Positions 8,442-18,035 are shown, counted from the first letter of the stretch. The stretch is DNA of 64,000 bases from Streptomyces sp. NBC_01775 (GCF_035917675.1 NZ_CP109104.1:8122001-8186000), one strand, 5' to 3'. A program made the numbers and translations. Notes: generated from the letters alone by a model not told the origin.

Positions 8442-9368
8442 ATGCTGATATTCCTGAGACGCCGGATAATCTCCAGCGCGATTCCGCTCCTGGTCGTGGT
8501 CCTGGGCGTGTTCTTCCTCGCCCGCCTCACCGGCGATCCGGCCAACCTGTACCTGCCGCTCAGCGCCACCCCGAAGATGCGGGAGGCGTTCTCCGCGCAG
8601 CACGGCTTCGACGATCCGCTGCTGGTGCAGTTCGGCGACTACCTCGCCCAACTCGCCCGGCTCGACTTCGGCGAGTCGCTGCGGACCGCGCAGCCCGCGG
8701 CCGAGGCCGTGCTGCGGGCGTTCCCCGCCACGCTGCAACTGGCCGGTGCCACCTTGCTGCTGGCGACCGTCGGCGCGGTGGTCGTCGGCAGCCTGGCCGC
8801 CTACCGGCCGAACTCGCCGGCCGACCGGATCGCCGGGTTCCTGTCCTCGACGGCCGCGAGCACCCCGGACTTCTGGTTCGCGATCATGGGCGTGCTGGTC
8901 TTCGCGGTCACCCTGGACTGGCTGCCGACCTCCGGGACGGCCGGCACGGCGGCCTGGGTGCTGCCCGTGGCGACCTTGCTCATCCGGCCGTTCGGCGTCC
9001 TCGTCCAGGTGGTGCGCGGCGCGATGGTCACCGCGCTGTCCGAGCCGTACATCAAGGTGGCGCGCAGCAAGGGAGCCAGCGAGAAGCGGGTGATCTTCAA
9101 GCACGCGCTGCGCAACGCCGGAGCGCCGGCGCTCACCGTCGCCGGAGATCTGGCGGTGGGCCTGATCAACGGTGCCGTGGTCGTGGAGACCATCTTCGGC
9201 TGGCCCGGCATCGGCAAGCTGATGATCGACTCCATCCTCCAGCGTGACTTCGCGGTGCTCCAGGCGGCGGTCCTGCTGACCTCGCTGACGATCTTCGCGC
9301 TGAACATCCTCATCGACAGCGGCTATGCGCTGCTGGACGCGCGGGTCAGACAGGGGGCGATGGTGTGA
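8442..9368 (+). CDS. ABC importer permease, DppB type
   Basis: The 308-residue protein has six hydrophobic segments and the permease-ATPase coupling loop at SEPYIKVARSKGASEKRVIFKHALRNA (about residues 197-223), with the EAA-like pattern. ATG at 8442 follows AGGGA and comes 8 bases after the binding-protein stop. Its last codons overlap the GTG start of the second permease. It forms one half of the membrane channel. Confidence 0.92.
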   Translation: MLIFLRRRIISSAIPLLVVVLGVFFLARLTGDPANLYLPLSATPKMREAFSAQHGFDDPLLVQFGDYLAQLARLDFGESLRTAQPAAEAVLRAFPATLQLAGATLLLATVGAVVVGSLAAYRPNSPADRIAGFLSSTAASTPDFWFAIMGVLVFAVTLDWLPTSGTAGTAAWVLPVATLLIRPFGVLVQVVRGAMVTALSEPYIKVARSKGASEKRVIFKHALRNAGAPALTVAGDLAVGLINGAVVVETIFGWPGIGKLMIDSILQRDFAVLQAAVLLTSLTIFALNILIDSGYALLDARVRQGAMV

Positions 9369-10486
9369 GTACGCACGAGACCGGGAAGTCCGCTGCGACC
9401 GGGAAGTCCGCCGGGTCGGCTGAGGCCGCTGAGAACGCTGAGACCGGGAAGTCCGCCGGGTCGGCTGAGGCCGCTGAGAACGCTGAGACCGGGAAGTCCG
9501 CCGAGGCCGCTGAGTCCGCTGAGCTGGCAGAGTCCAACGGCACCGGCGTGGCCGGGCAGAGTGTCCGCGCCGGCCGGGCCGGGCTGCTGCGCCTGCTGGC
9601 CGCGGACCGGATGGCGTCGGCGGCCTGTGTGGTGCTGCTGCTGGTCGGGCTGTGCGCGGTGCTGGGGCCGCCGCTCCTGGGCGACCTCGCCCGCGAGCAG
9701 AACCTCCACGCGGTGAAACTGCGGCCGTTCTCCACCGGCGAGGGCTGGGAGTTCGTGCTCGGCAGTGACTCCCTCGGACGCAGCCTCCTGGCGCGGCTGA
9801 TCGTCGCGGCGGGGACGACGATGGCGGTGGCCGTCCCCGCCGTCCTGCTGTCGCTGCTGGCCGGCTCGGTATGGGGCATGTGGGCCGGGTTCCACCGCGA
9901 CTGGCGGGAGACCGTGTCCATGCGTATCGCCGACGTGATCCTCAGCTTCCCGTCGCTGCTGCTCGCCGTGGTGGTGCTGTACGTGTTCGACCCCAGCGTC
10001 GCCAACATCGTCGCGGTACTGGCGATCGCCCGGATCCCGGTCTACCTGCGCACCGCGCGGGCGGAAGCGGCGGAGCTGCGCAGCAGGCTGTTCGTCGACG
10101 CGGCGCGCACCTTCGGCACCGGCGACTGGACGATCATCCGGCGCCATGTCGCGCCGATCGTGCTGCCCACGCTGCTCACCGTGGCCGCCGTGGACTTCTG
10201 CTTCGTGATGCTCACCGAGTCCTCGCTGAGTTTCCTCGGCATCGGGATCCAGCCACCCGACGTGTCCTGGGGGCTGATGGTGGCGCAGGGCCGGCAGGAG
10301 CTTCAGAACGCCTGGTGGACCGCGGTGTTCCCGGGTCTGGCGATCATTGTCACGACCAGCGCGATGACCGTGCTCGCCGGCTGGGCCAGGATCGCCGGCG
10401 ACCCCGCACAGCGCTGGCGGCTGACCGTGCCGAAGCGCGGACGCCGTGGCCGTGGGGCCGTCGGCGCCCGGAAGGAGCAGATATGA
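9365..10486 (+). CDS. ABC importer permease, DppC type, with repetitive N-terminal extension
   Basis: The 373-residue protein is a DppC-family permease from about residue 70 onward (LLRLLAADRMASAACVVLLLVGLCAVLGPPLL, then the coupling loop VYLRTARAEAAELRSRLFVDAARTFG). The first 60 residues are a low-complexity cytoplasmic stretch in which TGKSAGSAEAAENAE repeats with a 15-residue period, mirrored in a 45-base DNA tandem repeat at about 9398-9490. GTG at 9365 overlaps the upstream stop. The extension is absent from typical DppC proteins, so either it is a recent repeat expansion or the functional start lies further in. Confidence 0.88.
   Translation: MSTHETGKSAATGKSAGSAEAAENAETGKSAGSAEAAENAETGKSAEAAESAELAESNGTGVAGQSVRAGRAGLLRLLAADRMASAACVVLLLVGLCAVLGPPLLGDLAREQNLHAVKLRPFSTGEGWEFVLGSDSLGRSLLARLIVAAGTTMAVAVPAVLLSLLAGSVWGMWAGFHRDWRETVSMRIADVILSFPSLLLAVVVLYVFDPSVANIVAVLAIARIPVYLRTARAEAAELRSRLFVDAARTFGTGDWTIIRRHVAPIVLPTLLTVAAVDFCFVMLTESSLSFLGIGIQPPDVSWGLMVAQGRQELQNAWWTAVFPGLAIIVTTSAMTVLAGWARIAGDPAQRWRLTVPKRGRRGRGAVGARKEQI
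9398..9510 (+). repeat. 45-base tandem repeat within the 5' end of the dppC-like gene
   Basis: The unit starts ACCGGGAAGTCCGCCG and ends CTGAGAACGCTGAG. Two full copies and a degenerate third are present, all in frame. The unit itself contains smaller repeats of GCTGAG, which suggests growth by replication slippage. Confidence 0.8.
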
Positions 10487-11613
10487 ACGGGCACGGCACC
10501 GCTGGAACAGCCGGGGGCCGGGGTACGAGCGGCGGGTCTGCCGCCGATCCCGCACCCGGAACGGATGAGGTGGACGGGACAGACAGGCCGGACAGGGTGG
10601 ACAGGGTGGACGGGGCGGACGGGGTGGACGGGGTGGACGAGGCGGCGATGACCGTGAGCGGCCTGTCCGTGGAACTCCGCACCCCCGGCGGGCCGGTGCG
10701 GGTGGTACGGGACGTCGGCTTCTCGGTCCGCTCCGGGGAGACCCTGGCCCTGCTCGGCGAATCCGGCTGCGGCAAGAGCATGACGGCACAGGCCGTGGCA
10801 GGCCTCCTCGACCCGGTCGCCGAGGTCGTCGGCGGCCAGGTGCTGCTGGGCGGCCGGGACGTGCTGCGGCTGGGCCACCGGGAACGCCGCGGCCTGGCCG
10901 GACCGGAGCTGGCCGTGGTCTTCCAGGACGCGCTCACCGCCCTCAACCCGGTGTACACGGTGGGCTCGCAGCTGGCCGAGCCGTTCCGTATCCACGAGCG
11001 GGCCTCCCGGCGCGCCGCCGGGGAGAAGGCCGTCGAACTGATGGAGCGGGTCGGGATCCCGGAGCCGAGGCTGCGGGCGAAGGCCTATCCGCACCAGTTC
11101 TCGGGGGGCATGAGGCAGCGGCTGCTGATCGCGATGGCGGTGGCGCTGCGGCCCTCGGTGCTGCTCGCCGACGAGCCGACCACCGCGCTCGACGTCACCG
11201 TGCAGGCCCAGATCATGGAGCTGCTCGCGGAGCTGCGGCGGGAGACCCGGATGGCGCTCGTGCTCATCACCCACGACCTGGCGGTGGTCGCCGAGCAGGC
11301 CGACCAGGTCGCGGTGATGTACGCCGGCACCATCGTGGAGTCCGGCCCCGTCGCCGAGGTCTTCGCCGCCCCGCAGCACCCCTACACCCGGGGGCTGCTG
11401 GATTCGGTGCCCGCGGGACACCCCCGCGGCACCAGGCTCCCGTCGATCGAGGGCAGCCCCCCGCGGCCCGCGGCGGTGCCGGCCGGCTGCGCGTTCCGCG
11501 CCCGCTGCCCGCTGGCGCGCGACCGGTGCGCCACGGACGTACCGCCGCTGTCCGTCACCCGGCCGGGACGAGCGTCGGCCTGCCACTACTGGAAGGAGCT
11601 GGCCGATGTCTGA
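10483..11613 (+). CDS. ABC importer ATP-binding protein, DppD type
   Basis: The 376-residue protein has Walker A GESGCGKS, the signature FSGGMRQR, Walker B VLLADEPTTALDV and the C-terminal oligopeptide/dipeptide extension with four-cysteine-type spacing (CAFRARCPLARDRC), which in relatives binds an iron-sulfur cluster. ATG at 10483 overlaps the DppC stop. The first 55 residues are an acidic low-complexity stretch (DRPDRVDRVDGADGVDGVDE); the family usually starts near MTVSGLSVEL, residue 56, so an internal start near 10648 is possible. Confidence 0.9.
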   Translation: MNGHGTAGTAGGRGTSGGSAADPAPGTDEVDGTDRPDRVDRVDGADGVDGVDEAAMTVSGLSVELRTPGGPVRVVRDVGFSVRSGETLALLGESGCGKSMTAQAVAGLLDPVAEVVGGQVLLGGRDVLRLGHRERRGLAGPELAVVFQDALTALNPVYTVGSQLAEPFRIHERASRRAAGEKAVELMERVGIPEPRLRAKAYPHQFSGGMRQRLLIAMAVALRPSVLLADEPTTALDVTVQAQIMELLAELRRETRMALVLITHDLAVVAEQADQVAVMYAGTIVESGPVAEVFAAPQHPYTRGLLDSVPAGHPRGTRLPSIEGSPPRPAAVPAGCAFRARCPLARDRCATDVPPLSVTRPGRASACHYWKELADV

Positions 11614-12655
11614 CACCGCCGACACCGCCAACACCGCTGACACCGCCGCCGGGGAGCCCTTGCTTCAGGCGCACGGCCTCACCAAGACCTTCCGGGTGCC
11701 GCGCAGCGCCTCGGGCAGCACCCGGCTGCACGCCCTGGACGGGGTGGACCTCACCGTACGGCGCGGCGAGACGCTGGGCCTGGTGGGCGAGTCCGGGTGC
11801 GGGAAGTCCACGCTGGCCCGGGTGCTGCTGATGCTGGAGCGCCCGGACGCGGGGACGGTGCGCTACGACGGCGTGGACCCCTTCGCGCTGCGCGGCAAGC
11901 CGCTGCTGGCCTGGCGCCGCCGGGTGCAGATGGTCTTCCAGGACCCGTTCGCCTCCCTGAACCCCAGGTTGAGCGCCGGGGAGCTGATAGCCGAGCCGTG
12001 GCGCTCGCACCCCGACCTGGTACCGCGACCCGAGCGCGAGCGGCGGGTGCACGAGCTGCTGGAGATGGTGGGGCTGCGTCCGGGCGACGCGCGCCGCCAC
12101 CCGCAGGAGTTCTCCGGCGGGCAGCGGCAGCGCATCGGCATCGCCCGGGCGCTGGCGCTGAACCCCGAGGTGATCGTCTGCGACGAACCGGTATCCGCAC
12201 TGGACCTCTCGGTGCAGGCCCAGGTCCTCAACGTCCTCACCGACCTCCAGGCCGAGCTGGGCGTGGCCTACGTGTTCATCTCGCACGACCTGCCGGTGGT
12301 GCGGCACGTGGCCGACCGGGTGGCGGTGATGTACCTGGGCAGGGTGGTCGAGTCGGGACCGGCCGAGGAGGTCTTCACCGCGCCCCGGCACCCGTACACC
12401 GCCTCGCTGCTGTCCGCCGCGCCCCGCCCGCCGGCGGAACGCGGGGATGGCCGGGAGCGGCGCATCGTGCTCTCCGGAGAGGTCCCGTCCCCGACCGACC
12501 CGCCGTCGGGCTGCCGCTTCCGCACCCGGTGCTGGAAGGCCGAGGAGGTGTGCGCCGACCGCCTGCCGGCCGACGAGCCCGCACCGGACGCGCCGCAGCA
12601 TCTGGCGGCCTGCCACCTGCCGCTCGAGCCGGCAGGCGGGGGAGCGCGGCGGTGA
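11606..12655 (+). CDS. ABC importer ATP-binding protein, DppF type
   Basis: The 349-residue second ATPase has Walker A GESGCGKS, the signature FSGGQRQR, Walker B VIVCDEPVSALDL and the C-terminal cysteine region (CRFRTRCWKAEEVC). It overlaps the dppD-like gene by 8 bases. The start MSDTADTANTADTAAGEP is another repetitive extension. It completes a heterodimeric-ATPase importer and is the last gene of the operon, followed by a strong terminator. Confidence 0.91.
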   Translation: MSDTADTANTADTAAGEPLLQAHGLTKTFRVPRSASGSTRLHALDGVDLTVRRGETLGLVGESGCGKSTLARVLLMLERPDAGTVRYDGVDPFALRGKPLLAWRRRVQMVFQDPFASLNPRLSAGELIAEPWRSHPDLVPRPERERRVHELLEMVGLRPGDARRHPQEFSGGQRQRIGIARALALNPEVIVCDEPVSALDLSVQAQVLNVLTDLQAELGVAYVFISHDLPVVRHVADRVAVMYLGRVVESGPAEEVFTAPRHPYTASLLSAAPRPPAERGDGRERRIVLSGEVPSPTDPPSGCRFRTRCWKAEEVCADRLPADEPAPDAPQHLAACHLPLEPAGGGARR

Positions 12656-12679
12656 CCCAGGGGCGGACGCCCACAGCGT

Positions 12680-12708
12680 GAGGCCCCGGCCGCAGTGGCC
12701 GGGGCCTC
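12680..12708. terminator. Strong hairpin terminator between convergent operons
   Basis: GAGGCCCCGGCC and its exact complement flank a 5-base loop (12-bp perfect stem). It lies 24 bases after the dppF-like stop and beyond the 3' end of glpD on the other strand, so it can serve both transcripts. There is no long T tract, as is common in GC-rich actinomycetes. Confidence 0.85.
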
Positions 12709-12814
12709 GCACTCTGGTCATCGGTACGGCCGACTCCGGTCATCGGCACGGCCGCTCAGCGTCGGCCGTTCCCCTCCGGGCCCTCCCCCTCCGGGCCGGT
12801 CAGCTCCGGGCCGG

Positions 12815-14431
12815 TCAGGCCCGCTCTCCCAGCGTCTTCTCGATGCGCTCGCGCACCTCGTCCGTGTCCAGGCCGCGGATCGTCAGCGTCGTCCTGCGCC
12901 GCGCGACGTCGTCCACCGTCTCGGCCCACTCGTGGTCGCGGGCGTAGACGACCTGTGCCCAGATCTCCGGCCCGTCGGGGTGGATGCGCTCGCCCAGCGA
13001 CGGGTCCTCGTTGACCAGCCGCGCGATGTCGAAGGAGAGCGAGCCGTAGTGCGTGGCGAGCTGACGTGCCGTCAGCGGGTCCATGCGCACGCCGGGCTCG
13101 TGGTCCACCAGCAGCCGGTGCGCGACCGCGTTGGGGTTGGAGATGCCGGGCAGCGGGGTGCGCCGCACCAGCTCCTTGACCGGCACAGCGTCTTCCATGG
13201 CCGCGGCGAACGCCCCACCGGGCAGCTGCTCCAGCTTGTTCAGCACGGTGCGGCCGATGTGCCGGTACGTGGTCCACTTGCCGCCCGCGACCGACAGCAT
13301 CCCGCCGCGGCCCTCGGAGACGACCGTCTCGCGCTTGGCCGACTCGACGCCGCCGGGACCGCCCGGCAGCACCCGCAGCCCCGCGAAGGCGTACGTCATC
13401 AGGTCCCGCGAGAGGTCCGCGTCCCGCACGGAGAAGGCCGCCTCGTCCAGGATCTGCTGGATGTCGCCCTCGGTGGCCCGCACGTCGGCCGGGTCACCCG
13501 TGTACTCCTCGTCGGTGGTGCCCAGCAGCAGCTGGTCCTCCCACGGCAGCGCGAAGGTGATGCGGTACTTGTCGATCGGCGTGGCCATCGCGGCACGCCA
13601 CGGCGACTTGCGCTTCAAGACGATGTGCGCGCCCTTGGACAGGCGGATCGACGGCGCGGAGCCGCTGTCCTCCATGGTGCGCAGGTGATCCACCCAGGGG
13701 CCGGTCGCGTTCAGCACCAGACGGGCGTTCACCCCGAACTCGGTGCCGTCCGTACGGTCCTTCAGCTCCGCGCCCGTCACCCGGCCCCGTGTGAAGCGCA
13801 GCCCCGTGACCTCGGAGTGGTTGAGCACCACGGCGCCCGATTCCACGGCGGCGCGCACCGTCATCACGGCCATCCGCGAGTCGTTCATCTGGTGGTCGCC
13901 GTAGACCGCGACCGCCTTCAGGTTGTCGGTGCGCAGCGCCGGGTTGTCCGCCGCGGCCTTCGCCGGGGAGATGACCCGGCCGACACCGTCGCCGAAGGCC
14001 GACAGCGCCGAGTAGGCGAAGACACCGGCGCCCAGCTTGGCGGCGCCGTGCGGCCCGCCCTTGTAGACGGGCAGGTAGAAGGTGAGCGGGTTGACCAGGT
14101 GCGGGGCCACATCCTTGGCCAGTACCCGCCGCTCGTGGTGGTTCTCCGCGACGAGCTTGACCGCACCGGTCTGGAGGTAGCGCAGACCGCCGTGCACCAG
14201 CTTCGAGGACGCGGAGGAGGTGGCGCCGGCGAAGTCGCCGGCGTCCACCATCGCCACCCGCAGTCCCGACTGCGCCGCATGCCAGGCGACCGAGGTCCCC
14301 AGGATGCCGCCGCCTATGACCAGGAGGTCGTACGTCGCGTTCGCGAGCAGTTCTCTGGTCTCGGCGCGGCCAGGATTGCTGCCGGCAGCCGGGTGCGTCC
14401 CGAGGGCGGGGACGCTCTGCAGGGTGTTCAT
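12815..14431 (-). CDS. glpD: FAD-dependent glycerol-3-phosphate dehydrogenase
   Basis: The 538-residue enzyme oxidises glycerol 3-phosphate to dihydroxyacetone phosphate and feeds electrons to the respiratory chain. The FAD-binding GGGILGTSVAWHAA and downstream SSKLVHGGLRYLQTG motifs lie near residues 39-80, and the C-terminal DAO_C domain is present (PDGPEIWAQVVYA). The ATG at 14431 follows GAGGAG inside the end of glpK, five bases after its stop. It is the last gene of glpFKD, under GylR control. Confidence 0.96.
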   Translation of the reverse strand: MNTLQSVPALGTHPAAGSNPGRAETRELLANATYDLLVIGGGILGTSVAWHAAQSGLRVAMVDAGDFAGATSSASSKLVHGGLRYLQTGAVKLVAENHHERRVLAKDVAPHLVNPLTFYLPVYKGGPHGAAKLGAGVFAYSALSAFGDGVGRVISPAKAAADNPALRTDNLKAVAVYGDHQMNDSRMAVMTVRAAVESGAVVLNHSEVTGLRFTRGRVTGAELKDRTDGTEFGVNARLVLNATGPWVDHLRTMEDSGSAPSIRLSKGAHIVLKRKSPWRAAMATPIDKYRITFALPWEDQLLLGTTDEEYTGDPADVRATEGDIQQILDEAAFSVRDADLSRDLMTYAFAGLRVLPGGPGGVESAKRETVVSEGRGGMLSVAGGKWTTYRHIGRTVLNKLEQLPGGAFAAAMEDAVPVKELVRRTPLPGISNPNAVAHRLLVDHEPGVRMDPLTARQLATHYGSLSFDIARLVNEDPSLGERIHPDGPEIWAQVVYARDHEWAETVDDVARRRTTLTIRGLDTDEVRERIEKTLGERA

Positions 14432-14436
14432 CGTTC

Positions 14437-15981
14437 TCAGTTCTCCTCTTCGATCCAGCCCATGGTCCGCTCCACGGCCTTGAGCCAGCTCTTGTATTCC
14501 CGCTCACGCGTCTCGGCGTCCATGCGGGGGGTCCATTCGGCGGCGCGCTTCCAGTTGACGCGCAGCTCATCGGTGTCCGACCAGAAGCCGACGGCCAGTC
14601 CGGCCGCGTACGCCGCGCCCAGACAGGTGGTCTCGGCGACCATCGGACGGACGACCGGTGCGTCCATGACGTCCGAGATCGTCTGCATCAGCAGGTTGTT
14701 GGCCGTCATTCCGCCGTCGACCTTCAACGCGGTCAGCTCGACACCGGAGTCCTTCTGCATCGCGTCGACGATCTCCCGGGTCTGCCAGGCGGTCGCCTCC
14801 AGCACCGCGCGCGCCAGGTGCGCCTTGGTGACGTAGCGGGTCAGGCCGGTGATCACGCCGCGCGCGTCCGAACGCCAGTACGGCGCGAACAGTCCGGAGA
14901 AGGCCGGGACGAAGTAGGCGCCGCCGTTGTCCTCGACGGAACTGGCCAGCGTCTCGATCTCCGCCGCGCTGTTGATCAGGCCCATCTGGTCGCGCATCCA
15001 CTGCACCAGCGACCCGGTGACCGCGATGGAGCCCTCCAGCGCGAAGACCGGCTCCTGGTTACCGATGCGGTAGCCGACGGTCGTCAGCAGCCCGTTGTAG
15101 GAGTTGACCGGCTCGTGCCCGGTGTTCATCAGCAAGAAGGTGCCGGTGCCGTACGTCGACTTGGCCTCGCCCTGCGCGAAGCAGGTCTGGCCGAACAGCG
15201 CCGCTTGCTGGTCGCCCAGCGCGGAGGCCACGGGGAGCCCCTCGAGGTCGCCCGTCGCCTCCCCGTACACCTCGGCGGAGGAACGGATCTCCGGCAGCAG
15301 CTGCATCGGGATGCCGATGGACGCGCAGATCTTCTCGTCCCAGGCCATCGTGTGCAGATTCATCAGCATGGTGCGCGAGGCGTTGGTGACGTCGGTGACG
15401 TGCACCCCGCCGTTGGGACCGCCGGTGAGGTTCCAGATGACCCAGGAGTCCATGGTGCCGAAGAGGATCTCGCCGTTCTCGGCGCGCTCCCGCAGCCCCT
15501 CGACGTTGTCGAGCAGCCAGCGGATCTTCGGCCCCGCGAAGTACGCGGCCAACGGCAGGCCCGTCTCGCGGCGGAACCGGTCCTGACCGACGTTGCGGCC
15601 CAGCTCCTTGCAGAGCGCGTCGGTGCGGGTGTCCTGCCAGACGATGGCGTTGTGCACCGGCTTACCGGTGGCCTTCTCCCACAGGATGGTCGTCTCACGC
15701 TGGTTGGTGATGCCGAGCGCGAGGACGTCCTTCTTGGTGATGCCGGCCTTCTCCAGCGCTCCCTTGACCACCTGCTGGACGTTGGTCCAGATCTCGCTGC
15801 CGTCGTGCTCGACCCAGCCCGGCTTCGGCAGGATCTGCTCGTGCTCCTTCTGGTCGACGGCGACGATTCGGCCGTCCTTGTCGAAGACGATGCAGCGGCT
15901 GGAGGTGGTGCCCTGGTCGATGGCCGCGATGAAGGGCCCGCCACCGTGTGCGGAGGCGTTCGTGGTGTGGGTGTCGCTCAT
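14437..15981 (-). CDS. glpK: Glycerol kinase
   Basis: The 514-residue FGGY-family kinase phosphorylates glycerol with ATP. The N-terminal phosphate-binding motif [15 protein letters not shown], the substrate region [16 protein letters not shown], and the C-terminal [14 protein letters not shown] motif are all present, and the length is normal. It is transcribed between glpF (51-base gap) and glpD (5-base gap). Confidence 0.97.
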   Translation of the reverse strand: MSDTHTTNASAHGGGPFIAAIDQGTTSSRCIVFDKDGRIVAVDQKEHEQILPKPGWVEHDGSEIWTNVQQVVKGALEKAGITKKDVLALGITNQRETTILWEKATGKPVHNAIVWQDTRTDALCKELGRNVGQDRFRRETGLPLAAYFAGPKIRWLLDNVEGLRERAENGEILFGTMDSWVIWNLTGGPNGGVHVTDVTNASRTMLMNLHTMAWDEKICASIGIPMQLLPEIRSSAEVYGEATGDLEGLPVASALGDQQAALFGQTCFAQGEAKSTYGTGTFLLMNTGHEPVNSYNGLLTTVGYRIGNQEPVFALEGSIAVTGSLVQWMRDQMGLINSAAEIETLASSVEDNGGAYFVPAFSGLFAPYWRSDARGVITGLTRYVTKAHLARAVLEATAWQTREIVDAMQKDSGVELTALKVDGGMTANNLLMQTISDVMDAPVVRPMVAETTCLGAAYAAGLAVGFWSDTDELRVNWKRAAEWTPRMDAETREREYKSWLKAVERTMGWIEEEN

Positions 15982-16032
15982 GGTTACTCCGATAATTCGT
16001 TCGGTTCGGTCAGCGGGTCCGTCCGGCGCTCG

Positions 16033-16788
16033 TCAGCCCCACGCGAGGTTGTAGACCCCGGCGGCAGCGGCGCCACCGGCCAGCGGGCCGACAATCGGGA
16101 CCCAGGCGTAGGCCCAGTCGCTGCCGCCCTTGTTGGGCAGCGGCAACAGCGCGTGGACGATACGCGGACCGAGGTCACGCACGGGGTTGATGGCGTAGCC
16201 CGTCGGACCACCGAGGGAGAGACCGATACCCACCACGACCAGCGCGGTGATCAAGGCACCCAGCGTGCTCAGGCCCTTGCCGTTGTCACTGAGGCCCTGG
16301 GTGAGGATCGCGAGGAGGAGCACGAAGGTGGCGATGACCTCGGTGAGGAAGTTCTGCAGCGGGTTCCGCACCTCGGGGGAGGTGAAGAAGACGCCGTGCA
16401 CCGGGCCCGGGTTCGAGTTCTTCATCTCGATGGCCTCGGGGTCGCGGAGCGTGACCTGGAACTGACCGTAGTAGGCGATCCACACGAGTACCGCGCCGAG
16501 GAGCGCGCCCAGCAGCTCGCTGCCCATGTAGACGGGAACGTCGCTCCACGCCGTGTCGCCCTTGATGGCGAGGCCGAGGGTGACCGCCGGGTTCAGGTGG
16601 GCGCCCGAGGGCTGGGCGATGTACGCGCCGGTGAGAACCGCGAAGCCCCAGCCGAAGGCGATGGCGACCCACCCGGCGTCGAACGCCTTGGACCGCTTGA
16701 GGTTGACGGCGGCGCACACGCCGCCGCCGAGGAGGACCAGCACCATCGTGCCGAGAACCTCGCTCGTGAAGATGTCGGAGCTGGACAC
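16033..16788 (-). CDS. glpF: Aquaglyceroporin, glycerol uptake facilitator
   Basis: The 251-residue MIP-family channel has six membrane segments and two half-helix motifs: NPAVT near residue 66 and NPVRD near residue 203. The second motif has V where NPA is usual; the aspartate after the arginine is typical of glycerol-conducting members. The GTG at 16788 follows AAAGGAG. It leads the glpFKD operon and sits behind a GylR-type palindrome. Confidence 0.95.
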   Translation of the reverse strand: MSSSDIFTSEVLGTMVLVLLGGGVCAAVNLKRSKAFDAGWVAIAFGWGFAVLTGAYIAQPSGAHLNPAVTLGLAIKGDTAWSDVPVYMGSELLGALLGAVLVWIAYYGQFQVTLRDPEAIEMKNSNPGPVHGVFFTSPEVRNPLQNFLTEVIATFVLLLAILTQGLSDNGKGLSTLGALITALVVVGIGLSLGGPTGYAINPVRDLGPRIVHALLPLPNKGGSDWAYAWVPIVGPLAGGAAAAGVYNLAWG

Positions 16789-16842
16789 CCGCGACTCCTT
16801 TGTCCTTGTCCAGATGGATGGGCGGGCCGGTTAACGTCCGGT

Positions 16843-16859
16843 GTTCGACAATGTCGACC
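16843..16859. promoter_or_regulatory. GylR-type operator in front of glpFKD
   Basis: GTTCGACAATGTCGACC is nearly identical to the perfect palindrome upstream of gylR at 17852. It lies 55 bases upstream of the glpF start. The shared sequence makes autoregulated repression by GylR, with glycerol 3-phosphate as probable inducer, a strong inference. Confidence 0.82.
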
Positions 16860-17059
16860 GCCGGACGGCAACTTTTCTCCTTAATGAAGACCTCGTCAAG
16901 GGGGTGTGACGGATCACTCTTGGATGCCCATCTTGTCCGCACTCGTCCTATTTGGCACGTTGACGGCCCATGGGATGGTTCATCCGGTGGGGAGGGTCGG
17001 GCGGCGCGGCGGTCCCGCACGGTCCGGCCGGGGTCGGGGCCGGGGCCGGGAGCGGGCGC

Positions 17060-17824
17060 TCAGAAGCGCCGGGCGCCCAGGTCGCGGGAGACCGCCCGCG
17101 CTGTGTCCCGTACGGCCGCCACCAGCAGGGGCCGCAGCTCCTCGCCCTCGCAGACGCGCTCGACAGCCCCGGTGATCCCCACCGCGCCCACCGGCATCTT
17201 GCGCCGGTCGTGGATCGGCGCCGCCACCGAGGCCAGCCCGTCCCAGGTCTCCTCCACGTCCGTCGCCCACCCGCGCGCCCGGGTCAGGTCCAGCGCCGCC
17301 TCCAGATCCGCCGGATCCGTGGCGGTGCGCTCCGTGAAGGCCCCGCGCTCCCCGTCCAGCGCCTCACTCAGCGCCACCGGGTCGTAGGCCGCCAGCACCT
17401 TCCCCAGCGCCGTGCTGTGCAGCGGCTGCATGGCGCCGACCTCCAGCACCTGCCGGCTGTCGTCCGGCCGGAAGACGTGGTGGACGATCAGCACACCCTG
17501 CTGGTGCAGCACGCCGAGGTAGACGCTCTCCCCGCTGGAGCGGGCCAGATCGTCGGTCCACACGAGCGCCCGCGCCCGCAGCTCGTGCACGTCCAGATAG
17601 CTGTTGCCCAGCCGCAGCAGCTCGGCGCCGAGCTGGTACTTCCCCGTGGCGGGGTCCTGCTCGACGAAGCCCTCCTGCTGGAGGGTGCGGATCAGTCCGT
17701 GGGCCGTGCCCTTGGCGAGGTCGAGCGCCGAGGCGATCTCGGAGAGGCCAAGGCGCCGCTCGCCGCCCGCCAGCAATCGGAGCACGGCCGCCGCGCGCTC
17801 CAGCGACTGGATGGTCCGGGCCAT
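17060..17824 (-). CDS. gylR: IclR-family glycerol operon regulator
   Basis: The 254-residue protein has an N-terminal winged helix (IQSLERAAAVLRLL to LDLAKGTAHGLIRTLQQEGFVEQD) and a C-terminal IclR effector domain. The ATG at 17824 follows GGGAGG; the frame runs open to 17881 but upstream starts lack a binding site and would run over the palindrome at 17852. It lies directly upstream of glpFKD on the same strand, as in other Streptomyces glycerol loci where GylR represses its own gene and the operon. Confidence 0.93.
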   Translation of the reverse strand: MARTIQSLERAAAVLRLLAGGERRLGLSEIASALDLAKGTAHGLIRTLQQEGFVEQDPATGKYQLGAELLRLGNSYLDVHELRARALVWTDDLARSSGESVYLGVLHQQGVLIVHHVFRPDDSRQVLEVGAMQPLHSTALGKVLAAYDPVALSEALDGERGAFTERTATDPADLEAALDLTRARGWATDVEETWDGLASVAAPIHDRRKMPVGAVGITGAVERVCEGEELRPLLVAAVRDTARAVSRDLGARRF

Positions 17825-17851
17825 CGGTCCTCCCTGACCTGCTGTCTTCCG

Positions 17852-17868
17852 GTTCGACAATGTCGAAC
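17852..17868. promoter_or_regulatory. GylR autoregulatory operator
   Basis: GTTCGACAATGTCGAAC is a perfect 8-1-8 palindrome 28 bases upstream of the gylR start. It matches the element in front of glpF in 15 of the 17 positions or better. Confidence 0.85.
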
Positions 17869-18035
17869 GGTATCGCCTCATGCCGACGAGACGGTAGTCG
17901 GGATTGAGCCTAGGACTGTCCGCTGGGTGGAATGTCTACCGGCACTCTTGCGTCCGCCCGCTACGCTGGCCGGATGCGCAGCTCGCAACCGGGCGCGCAA
18001 AGCCGACAGCCGTCGCATCCCAGGGAGCTTCTTCC

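Noticed and set aside
12756..13277. Minus-strand 173-codon frame overlapping the end of glpD
   Set aside because: It is out of frame within glpD coding sequence and lacks any recognisable motif.
17882..18035. Cobalamin or SAM riboswitch upstream of metH
   Set aside because: I could not find the conserved B12-box or SAM core elements in this short leader.
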